Assembly (NCBI GenBank): GCA_051530055.1
Contig: CM121341.1
Location: 3,534,001 to 3,598,000, forward strand
Direction: 5' to 3'
Length of the DNA stretch: 64,000 nt
Origin: Neoechinorhynchus agilis
Lineage: Eukaryota; Acanthocephala
Below, one piece after another: positions 20,931-30,600 of the stretch (positions are counted from its first letter, which is position 1; each line of letters starts with the position of its first letter). Below the pieces are notes generated by a model that was not told the DNA's origin, did no database searches, and worked only from the letters and a program-made list of their open reading frames with translations. Made by a program: the position numbers and the translations under genes.

Positions 20931-21804
20931 ACCGGATGAAAGCATTCGTTTTTTTTCAAATCGTATAATTGCTTTTCGACTGTAGTTTTTTGGATTGTTG
21001 AACTGTTTTCTTTAAAATTCGCTATTCAGTCATGAATTTAGTTGGATTTTTCTAGAATTTTGATGATAAGTGTTTGTCGATTGAGAATCCTTCGGAATAA
21101 TCGAATTAGAATTGTTGGAAGCATACTCACAGGCATATGATATTTTTATTCGAAATATTTCACGAAATAACCTCGCCTAAATGACTAATGCAAAATTCTA
21201 ATGAGTTTTTAAGCTCAAAAGTTGTTAAATTTCAAGTTATTGTATTTCTTTGAAAATCACTTTTATAACGGTAAAATCTTTCGCAGTTTTTAAATCCTCA
21301 AACGCCCTTGATTGTAGAAAAAAATGTTTTCGCGGATTTTAACCATTTCTCGATAAATTCAAATGTTTTCTTCGAGTACAAAACTATTGCAATCTTCCGT
21401 CTATTCGTTTGAACTGAAGAATTCGGGAACCGTGAAATCACAGTGCTCAACATCGTAAAAAGACGTTTTCTCCATTTTTGACAACGGCAACAGATGATAC
21501 GCGAAACGGTACTACATGATTTAATGACAACAAAGACTTCAATGAGTTTCACTTGTCAATGTTCACAAGTTCAGGTTAGTTGCTTCGTCTAGATAACTTT
21601 CATTTTTGTGAGAACATTGAACGGTTCAAAGATTTTAAAGAAATAACACTTGTTTTAGTCCATGAGAAGCGAACGTTTATTTTGGCTTAGTTGCCATGAA
21701 TCAAGAAATTCTAAACCTTTAAATACTTTTCATTGACGTATCGTCAATTTGGTCATCCTTTGTGTGTATATTTTCCTTTAATTTCAGAAGTAACCTCCAA
21801 TTTT
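20931..21804. other. Intergenic; a weak minus-strand frame with stops
   Basis: Mostly featureless. On the minus strand 21475-21290 starts with ATG and reads protein-like (MEKTSFYDVEHCDFTVPEFF and onward) but has two in-frame stops before a final TAA. This could be a decayed small gene or chance. Confidence 0.25.
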
Positions 21805-21966
21805 TCAAATATCTTCCCATATTTCGCGAAGTCGATTCTCTAATACGTTTGCAGCATCGCCAAAGTCACTCCTTGACGCCATTGAAGGATAAATTTTTGT
21901 AAAAATATCCGCTATCGACAAATATTGCTGGATGATTGCCGGAATAGGCAAGTATCCGTAAAACAT
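21805..21966 (-). CDS. Short ORF, 53 aa, unknown
   Basis: ATG at 21966 to TGA at 21805. The peptide begins MFYGYLPIPAIIQQYLSIAD and ends ENRLREIWEDI; it has an amphipathic composition with no TM or signal sequence. It is divergent from the dynein light chain gene 100 bp away, so the two could share a promoter. A donor-like GTAAG lies just upstream of the ATG, so it could also be the last exon of something larger. No family is recognised. Confidence 0.35.
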   Translation of the reverse strand: MFYGYLPIPAIIQQYLSIADIFTKIYPSMASRSDFGDAANVLENRLREIWEDI

Positions 21967-22065
21967 CTTTTTCTTACAATAAGTCCATTAGAACCTTTTA
22001 TTCAGGTTGCGCAATAACCATAGCAACGATGGATTTATTATTTTACGAGGTATAACATTTTGAAG

Positions 22066-22434
22066 ATGATTGACAACCAAAGTATCCGTGATCGAAGGAA
22101 AGACTCAATTCTGGTTACAAAAGAGCTAATTTTTGAGGTCGTGGACGAGGTTTTACATGAAAAAACTCAGATATTTGATAAATATATTACACAAGGGTGG
22201 ATAACCGAAATAATATCCAGAATGTTGTTTAGGATAAAACAATCGCCAGAATCCGATTTGGAGGATACATATTTTATAGTGTGTTCAATTTTTGAACGGA
22301 ACGTGGAAACTTTGACCAATTACGACTTTCGATCCGATTTTATTGGTGATCCCGAAAAGGACGATGTCATTTGTATCAAATACTCGAACGATAGTCTCGT
22401 ATCTTTTATACTCGTGTATGTTTTTAAGAAATGA
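22066..22434 (+). CDS. DYNLT: Tctex-type dynein light chain
   Basis: ATG at 22066 gives 122 aa. The spacing of motifs follows the Tctex-1 fold: a W-containing helix (ITQGWITEIISRMLFRIK), a strand (DTYFIVCSIFERN), an aspartate-rich turn (SDFIGDPEKDD) and a final strand pair (IKYSNDSLVSFILVYVF) like the N.SL...V.A.. end of DYNLT/TCTEX1D proteins. These light chains bind dynein intermediate chains in cytoplasmic or ciliary dynein. The usual FW of the DYNLT1 core is replaced, so a TCTEX1D-like member is more likely than DYNLT1 itself. The stop codon lies 7 bp from the stop of the convergent MTRFR gene. Confidence 0.6.
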   Translation: MIDNQSIRDRRKDSILVTKELIFEVVDEVLHEKTQIFDKYITQGWITEIISRMLFRIKQSPESDLEDTYFIVCSIFERNVETLTNYDFRSDFIGDPEKDDVICIKYSNDSLVSFILVYVFKK

Positions 22435-22441
22435 ACAATTT

Positions 22442-22876
22442 TTATGAATCTATGCCCATTTTCCGTTTAAATTCCTTGACTCGTTCCAATCTTTTCTTAC
22501 TTTTTTTATCCTTTTGCTTCCGGTTGATTTCGGCTTCTCGTTTAAGTCGAGCACTCAAACTCATCTCTCCGTTCTCCATTTCATCGAGTTTTAACAACAT
22601 TTTATGCCTAGCCAATTCTCTATTCTTTTCTAGAGAACGAGTAGAATGGCATTTGACTATGGCACCCGTCGGAACGTGGCGAAGATGAACGGCGTTATTT
22701 GTCTTGTTGACATTTTGTCCGCCCGGTCCGCTGCCTCGGACAAAACTCTCTTTAATTTCAGCATCGTCCAACTGTTTCGCCCAATCGATCGGAAGTTTAG
22801 GGAGTTTTATTGTAGAAGCAGAGCGGATTTCCGATAACCAAATTATAGTTCTCCAAGCCATCAAATCTGCAACCAT
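22442..22876 (-). CDS. MTRFR: Mitochondrial ribosome-rescue factor (GGQ protein)
   Basis: ATG at 22876, 144 aa, single exon. The peptidyl-tRNA hydrolysis motif is intact in FVRGSGPGGQNVNKTNNAV, followed by HVPTGAIVKCHSTRS and a lysine-rich C-terminal tail (KREAEINRKQKDKKSKKRLE) of the kind that enters the mRNA channel or contacts rRNA. Order and length fit C12orf65/MTRFR (166 aa in human) rather than full release factors, which carry codon-recognition domains. The N-terminus has few acidic residues and could be a mitochondrial presequence. It releases nascent chains from stalled mitochondrial ribosomes. It is convergent with the dynein light chain gene, leaving 7 bp between stops. Confidence 0.85.
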   Translation of the reverse strand: MVADLMAWRTIIWLSEIRSASTIKLPKLPIDWAKQLDDAEIKESFVRGSGPGGQNVNKTNNAVHLRHVPTGAIVKCHSTRSLEKNRELARHKMLLKLDEMENGEMSLSARLKREAEINRKQKDKKSKKRLERVKEFKRKMGIDS

Positions 22877-22879
22877 AAG

Positions 22880-23600
22880 ATTGGGATTCTTAGATTTAAA
22901 GAAACTGACTATATTATTGAAGCAATTTACAAGCTACGATCACGTTTTGAAATTAAACCTTTGTTCAAATGTTGAAGTATTGTGTTAAGAATAAGAACGC
23001 CGTGAAACTTTGTCGTGGTCACTTGTAAATAAATTGAGAGGACACCGTTTTTAATATCTCAAAAGCCATTTAAGAGAAACGTTGCGCAAACTTCATTCGT
23101 CGAGGAATAGCTTAGATCGATCATGACAGTTTCTGAAGACTAATGCTAGTGTATTGGAACAATATCAAGTACTTAATTGTGCGAAGATTGTGAGAGAAAC
23201 TGCGAAGCGGGTAGCTCGGGCAAATATAGTAAACTTAAAGATCCAACAGTTGAACCCAGCGATAAGAGGAACGTGACAAACATCAATGACAGATGAACGG
23301 GGACGAATGCTTATTACTCTCACGTTGAATGGACATTGACATCTTGCAGCTAAAAGTATATATTGCGCCATTCGGAAATCAGTTATGCATGTAGGAAGTT
23401 CTTACGAATTCTTACAAGGATCAGAAACTTTAATCGAATCTAACTCAGACTGAACAAGACTCACTTGCACAGGTGAAAAGCAGATTATGGGAAAATTGAT
23501 TCATATTTCGAATTTCGATCGATAAAGGCGTAGAAGAAATCATGAGATGGAGGAATTACTGCGAGATCGGACTACAAATATATGATGGAATCAAAGAACG
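22880..23600. other. No gene recognised
   Basis: Moderate GC sequence with short frames in all phases. It could be more of the decayed retroelement that follows, but no motif supports this. Confidence 0.35.
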
Positions 23601-23608
23601 ATTGAAAA

Positions 23609-24200
23609 TTGAAGCGCAGGAAGTTGAACAGCATCCTTCGTGAAGTGCTTCATTCATGGACTATTGCGAGCACTCGGGATGTATCCAATGGCCAAAAGGA
23701 AAACAAGATGCCGGTCGGTCCGGTAACATTAACAACAGCGCCTTCGCTTAGAATTTCGACAGTCAATGGACATGCGCACCGATTATCTCACTTCCTGGCG
23801 ATTAGCCTACTGCCTCAGAGAACGAGTTCAATTTTACAGAATGTAGAGCGCTTACTTAATTCTCTGAATGCGCGATGCAATGACTTAAATCTTAGCCAGG
23901 TTATGCCTTTTGATTTTGTCTCGCTCTACACGTCGACAACGAGGTAGCGTTACGAGCACTCGAGAAAGCGGTTGAATGAGAACCGGGTCTAGAGTGCAAC
24001 TTCATTCGATGTAGCGACCGACTTTATAAAAAAATCCGTATATTGTCAATGGGAAACAACCTTTCTCTCGTCTTGGCAATGATTTTCTTCGATGATCTGG
24101 AAAAGCAGTGTATCTTCCCACATTTAAAGTCGAGTTAAAATTTTATGTCCGCTATTTTTGTATGATGTGCTTTTCACCTACAGAGAGAATTGTGAGCTCG
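23609..24200 (+). mobile_element. Possible Penelope-like RT remnant
   Basis: Fossil, broken. The order of weak RT blocks is suggestive: APSLRISTVNGHAHRLSHFL (compare PLRPI...L..FL), PFDFVSLYTST (compare FDVVSLYTNVP) and MGNNLSLVLAMIFFDDLEKQ (compare MGSPLSPVLANIFMDDLE). These three are typical of Penelope-like elements. No endonuclease domain was found downstream. Confidence 0.4.
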
Positions 24201-24849
24201 ATGACATGGCGAGAAGGTTGAATTTTATTATGCGATACAAACCATCCGGGTCACTGATTTCAGTTGGTATCGCAAACCTGTGACTAAAAGGATAGTTATG
24301 CATCGAGATTCCTGTTATCCTTTTGGGCAATGAAACGGAGAAACGATTATCGATAGATAGAGTGAGCGCTATGATTCAAGAGAGAAGAAACGGAACAATG
24401 ATCGTTCTCGGAATCGATATGGAGGTAAACCTGATTCTAACGATAAAAATATGTCAGTGAAAAGTTTCCAAAAAGCTTCTGCGACGATCTATAAGAGATG
24501 TCCGAGGACGAATCCTGGCAAGAACTGGACATCATGAAACGCATTTACATAAGCAAAACTGAACGGCCTTCGCATCAACCTGTGATGGCACACGTTCGCA
24601 ATGTACTGAATTTGGACAGAAGCTACACGAATAACAAATCATCACTAAGCATTATTCTTTGTTATCTATGGAGAAATACGTTAGGAAGAATAAAACTGCG
24701 AAAGCGTTAAATGAAAAACAAAGAACCAAAAGAAGGTACAAAGAAGATTACGTTGGATGTCGTGCAATTGAGCTGTTTTGAATGAGACGCTTGTTCCAAG
24801 CTAATTAAAGAGTCACTATCAAAATAAAACATCCAGCTGTAAAAACAGA
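24201..24849. other. Decayed sequence, no gene
   Basis: Short frames without family motifs. It may be the tail of the preceding retroelement. Confidence 0.3.
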
Positions 24850-25245
24850 TAGATTTTTTAAGTCGAAGACCGGGTGTTCCCGTGGCGAGAAGGAAAATCC
24901 CTTCTCTGGGACGCCACTTGTGTGGGCACCCTTACTCTGTCCAATCTAAGACATTCCTCAAGGCGCGGGGGAGGTGCTGCAATTGCCGCAGAGGAAAGCA
25001 AGCGCGGGAAGTACGCGGAGCTCTTGAGGGCACATCACTTCGTCCCTTTCGGCGTTGAGACGCTCGGTGCTGAGGCCAAGAACTTTACGGCGGATCTTTC
25101 AAGGAAGATGAGGATCGCAACCGGATACCCAAGAGCAGGAACGTTCTTCCTGCAAAGCATAGGTCACGCGATCCAGCACGGCAACGCTGCATGTGTCCTT
25201 GCGACGGTTCCGAGTGGTGAAGAGATGGATCTGGGAGGCTCGTAG
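24850..25245 (+). mobile_element. RLE-type non-LTR element, C-terminal domain
   Basis: From FPWREGKSLLWDATCV through RAHHFVPFGVETLGA to QHGNAACVLATV this matches the C-terminal domain of the 1410-3226 element closely and is open for ~120 codons. The upstream parts are missing. It is the best preserved copy of this domain in the window. Confidence 0.65.
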
Positions 25246-25249
25246 ATAC

Positions 25250-25650
25250 ATGAGACTTGATTTGCTGTGAGCTTAGTTTTTGTATGAGTTGAATCTGTCT
25301 CTTTCCAAAAAAATTAATACTGAAAGTTTAATTTTTTGTCCATAAACAGGTAAAATTCGTTTTATTTTAAAACAACTATCGTTCTTCCTGGTGCACCGTA
25401 AATTTTTTTTAGTTTTATTACTGGGCCAACAGACAAAAAGCTTGGGAAGCACTGGCTTAAGGGGCATGTTAATGTATGAAATACGGGCGCTCGCGTGACT
25501 CTCGATTGGTTTTAATTGAAAAATATTTTAATGATCGAACCAGAGTTGTCAAATCTTAAGGTTAACAAGGAAAGACTAATTATGCCTTTAGACTTTTAGA
25601 TTTAAATTTAATAATATAAATTTTATTCATTAACTGACGAATTTTTTATT
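25250..25650. other. No gene seen
   Basis: AT-rich spacer between two retroelement fragments; nothing structured was noticed. Confidence 0.4.
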
Positions 25651-26815
25651 TAAATCTCACCTTCTTTCACTTCTCAACGACAAATTATCACTCCACAATT
25701 CGGCTTCCGGCCCAAATTTTCTGCAACCGACGCTGTACTTTGCATTTATAACACGCTCTTAAGTAACCTCGACAGTAATCCCTCTAAAGTCACCCGTCTC
25801 ATTCAACTTGATTTATCGAACGCTTTCGACTCAGTGGACCATTCACTCCTTCCCCGGACTTGCTCCAATTTTGGTCTCAACTTGTGGCAGATCCGCTAGC
25901 TTGAATCTTATCTTCACAATCGCAAAAAATACATTCACCGTCGATCTATCTTCTCGATCAGCCTATCCCTCACCAAAGAAGTACCTCAAGGTGCTGTGCT
26001 GTCACCCCTTACTTTTAATACTTTCTTAAACGAACTTAAACCTCTCTCGTCTAACTCTAAACTTTTCTTATATGCAGACGATCTCACCCTGATCATCAAA
26101 TCAACACCCCACTTCCCCTTCTCCTTAATATCGAACGAAATCATCCACATGAAAGATTTCTGCATCAATCACAAACTCTACCTGAATTTCTCTAAATGCT
26201 TCGATCACCCCCTGAGCTTCTAAATGACATCCTACGAGTAACCTCCCTAAGAATTCTGGGTATCCAATTTCAATCAAGTTTGAAATGGTACGCGCACATC
26301 ACTCTCTCCCTCAAGCACAACACTTTTAAAATTTACCTTCTCAAACGTCTCCGACATTTAGGAATCCATTCACCGGATCTCTACAAATTTTACTTCTGCT
26401 TTATCCTACCATCCCTCACCTACGGTTATCCGGTATTTTTCAACATTTACAAATGTCTAATCCGCCGTCTTGAAATTCTTCATAAAAGAGCATCTTAAAT
26501 TTGCACAGCTGACTTTCCCACTCTCACCGAATGCCTTCATAATATTTTCATCAAACAATCAAAACGATTCTCAACCTTTTCATCATATTTTATTCTCCTT
26601 TTCACATGTGCACAACACTCGTAATCCTAATTCGTTTCGTCCTACCTTGACCTCGCACCTCCCTAAACCTACGCTCCTTTTTCCATGCGGCCCAATCTTC
26701 TCTCGGATATCATAACCTGAAATGATTCTGAGAAAAGACCAACCTTACAAGCTCACCTGCAAGTAATAACCACCAACTTTCCCGCTCGGCCGGACCCGTC
26801 ATCCACTCAAAAATA
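25650..26815 (+). mobile_element. LINE family F1, longest copy
   Basis: Plus strand. RT blocks in order: FGFRPKFSATDAV, RLIQLDLSNAFDSVDHSLL, EVPQGAVLSPL, LFLYADDLTLII and LYLNFSKCF, then RILGIQFQSSLKW, IYLLKRLRHLGIHSPDLYKF, the KFAQLTF region and HNTRNPNSFRPTLTSHLPK, ending near the GGACCCGTCATCCACTC tail at ~26805. It is 5' truncated, with several frameshifts. No endonuclease or poly(A) tail was identified. Confidence 0.75.
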
Positions 26816-27658
26816 AACAGCTACATTTAAGAATGGACCAAAGGGTACATTGCTCATCTTCCTTGCTCATTGCGAGACCGAAGATCGACGGGTGAAATCC
26901 ACCCTTCATATTCATCAATTAGTTAATTGATTTTTTTAATTTGTAAATATAGATCGTCTGCTTTAACGGTTTCTTAAACAGAATTTGTATCCACGTTCAC
27001 ATAATTTGGTATCTTCGGACTTTTGATATTCGACTGATCTTGTTCAATTCCGAAATCTTTAGGTTTTCTTTAAACTGCGTGATTTACATCGTTCAGAAGC
27101 CGAGAATATCAAGCATTTCCGAAAAAATTATCAAAATCATCAACGACCTTTTAAAGAATGAATTCGGCTTGTATTCTACTTGATTGTTATTGGTTGTATA
27201 TTTGTTTCGAAACACGTAAAAATGGTCGAATCAAAAGGGAAACGGAATGTAAGTTACGAAATCCTAATTTAAAAGCGGAATGAACAGGAAAGCAATTTTC
27301 TAGGGAACTACAACTCCGACTATGAAAAGTCACGGTTTTTATTGTAAACAATAGGAAATTCATGCCTAAAACGATCGGACATCCACGAGTTTCCAATTCT
27401 TGTAGAAAATATCGTTAGATATTTAGTTGAAACGCTAAAATCTGGGACGTCTCGTCAGCAACTGCATTCAAGATGTCTCGCGGCGCATTTTTAGATCACT
27501 TTTATGCATTACGGACGTTAGTGGATTCATTTCTAATTCTTCTGCTTCATTAAATCATTCGTTGTGATCATTTCGGTGGCACCGTTGCTGACTTTTTTTG
27601 TTATTTAACGAGCTCACTTTGAAATTTCGTTTTCGAAGGAGATATTGAAACGTTTGAT
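26816..27658. other. Upstream region of RECQ4
   Basis: No gene recognised. A short frame from ATG 27473 (MSRGAFLDHFYALRT) is open for 26 codons and could be an upstream ORF of the RECQ4 transcript, but nothing supports translation. Confidence 0.3.
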
Positions 27659-30600
27659 ATGGAACCGCCAAGTCCACCCAGAATCCTTGATGATCAGATC
27701 AATAAATACTCCGATCGAAGTGACCGAAGAAGTTTTTCAAAATACAAACATGATTTTGAAAAGATCTACGCAGAATTGGCAGAATGGCAAGGGAGTTTTA
27801 CTCGACGATATGGACGATGTCCAAACACGGTAGGTGATTCCATTAAACTTGACAATAAAAAATCCCGATTTCATTATTTAGGAAGATATCGAAGAGGCCA
27901 AACTTTCACGTGAGTTCATTACTATTCAAAAAAAGTTCAATACCAACTCTTTTTTATTTCAACAAAGAGCGCTATAGAGATTACGCCAAGTTAAAGTCTT
28001 TATATCTCAAAAGTATCCGTCAAAGTGAAGCATCACTTGAGTTTGAAAACGTAGCTTTTCTTTACTTACCGGTTTTTTTAACTCGAGACTTCTCTAGGCC
28101 GATTTCGAGTTGATATCCGGTGTAGCGAGAGCAAGTCCTTCAAGTGAGAAATCAAATTCCAATATGGAAACACCTCCACCAGCGAAAAAAGCCAAGTTCC
28201 CATCTTCAGTAATTTTTAAATCTTCACAAAAATCCAGCGTCTCGAATTCTCTTTGTCTGACTCGTCAGGACTACTCCAGTGAGGATTTTTTCGCGAGCTG
28301 TGCTGCGTCCAATAGTCGGACGAAGAAAATGAGTGACTTTTTATTTTTAATGACCTCTAGGTTTATACATCCTCGAGAATATCACCACTTAAATGAAATT
28401 CAAATTGAAAGGTCTAAAAAGTACAGTCCTGCTCTTGAGTTTCTTGTTGCTAAAAATGGGAACCCAGAGCAATGTTCGCTGATTAGTAGGGCCATATCTG
28501 AGTAATCGACGACCCTTGCTGAAGAATCTGAAAATGCGAATATTGGCCATATCGGAGATCAGCCTGTAAATATCAAAGAAAGACGGATTCGAGCGGATAA
28601 TAACTATAGACGATTAAATCTAAAAAGGAAAAAACATTTCCATCGAGCAGGTATGATTGGTAAATCACAAAAATACAACAATTACATCAAACATAAACGG
28701 GATCGCTGGTGTCACATTGACGATTGGACATATAAGACTTTGGTTGATTCAAGCGAAAATCCAGACGGTCCATTCGAGAGACCTTGTGTAGATCCGGTCA
28801 AAGTGTTTTATAAGCAAGAGGAAGTTAGTTACCAATTACTATTGAACGAACTGGATTTATTCGGGTACAGCGAGTTTCGAAATGGACAAACGGCGGCAAT
28901 CACTAAAATAATAACAGGTTTGTTGACATTAAATATTTTTTTAATTTATCCATTGTTTTTCTTTGAAAGGATCATCGTGTCTTGTTGTAATGGGGACAGG
29001 AACTGGGAAAAGTCTGATTTATCAATTATCGGCACATCTCCTATCGTTACGTTCTCCATGCTTGGCAATTATAATCTCACCTTTGTTATCTCTGATTAAA
29101 GATCAAGTAAATTTCGATAGGTTATAAAACTTTTTTTTTCTAATCATTGTTATTTAGATGCGATCGTGTTCCAAACTGGTTAACTGTTATGCACTACATT
29201 CTGAAATGAACAAATTTGAGCAATCAAGCACTGAAGATATTCTTAGCACTGAGTTAAAAGGACCCACATTGTTGTTTATGTGTGCCGAAAAGGCTTGCCA
29301 ATTAGCTAATGGACGATTTCATCGACGGAGTCTTTTATGGAGATTGCCTCCGATTGCTTTTGTCGGAATTGACGAAGCACATTGCTTGTCTTTATGGGGA
29401 AAAGACTTTAGACCAGCTTATAGAGCGGTTATAACGGTACTTTATTTGAATCTACGATTTTCAATTAGTTGAAGTTATTGTGCTTTTTCTTCGATTTGAG
29501 TCAACAAAAAACACAAAAATCGAAAAAACTGTCTGCAATTTCATAGAAATACTGATTATTTATCTTTATCTAAACTCGCTCTTTACTGTTTTCACGCTTC
29601 TTTGCCGATTATTCGCTTATTATTTTATCATTTGAAGATTGAAATATACATATTTTTATATGGAGGAAAATGAAGAGAATTCATTGATCCCGATATCGTG
29701 CCTTTATCAAGGTCTAAAAACAGATTATTTTATCTAAAAACAACTAAATTTTATAAGAACAATTTATAGAAAAACTTCGAATTTTATCATGCTTCACTTT
29801 ATTTAAAGATTTTTTACATTGCCACCAAACTCACCTTCATTTAATCCGATGTGATCCATTTTTAGGATGGATAAAGATTGTGTTGAGCTAAGGTCCATTT
29901 CTAATTTAAATTTATAGTTCAACTATTTTAATTTTTAGAGCGATTTTGAATTTCATTTATGTGCAAACTTTTTTTTGCAGAATAATCGAGTTTATAAAGC
30001 AATTTAAGGCATCTTTTTAATGTGACCATAATTTTTTTATGCTAGACGAACATTCAATTTATAAAGATAATCTTTCATATTTTAATTATTTTTAAACACA
30101 CACTCAGGTAATCCGCGAAATTTACAATTGCAATCAAATATTGGCACTGACCGCAACAGCAACTCCATCTGTCACTGTTGATATAGCGAATGAGATTGGT
30201 AATAATTGTGAAATTATATACCAAGACGAGCACAAAGGACGATTGAACATTGACGATGCTTTAATAACATCTTCACATGGATTTGGGCGACATTCGGTTT
30301 GTAGTTTTAATCAGAAAAAAAAGAAAATTAACCGTTAACTTTTTTTAAAGGATTTAGTAAACTTAATTTCATCTGAAGATTTTGCAGACAAGAAGATCAT
30401 TGTATATTGCCATAGAAGACGACTCGTAGAACGAGTTGAGATAACTCTTTTGGACGCAGGTTTGCTTTTTAATTTCATTAAACTCTTTGGTAATTTGAGT
30501 GTTTGTGTTAAAGGCTACCGATGCGTAAAGTTCCACGCTGGGATGACAAAAGAAGAAAAGCAGGAGTCGCAGGATTTGTTCACTCGTGGCGAATGTCGTC

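Noticed and set aside
28318-28363. 46-bp intron in the RECQ4 N-terminal region
   Set aside because: Removing it brings a stop codon into frame shortly after, whereas reading through keeps the frame open.
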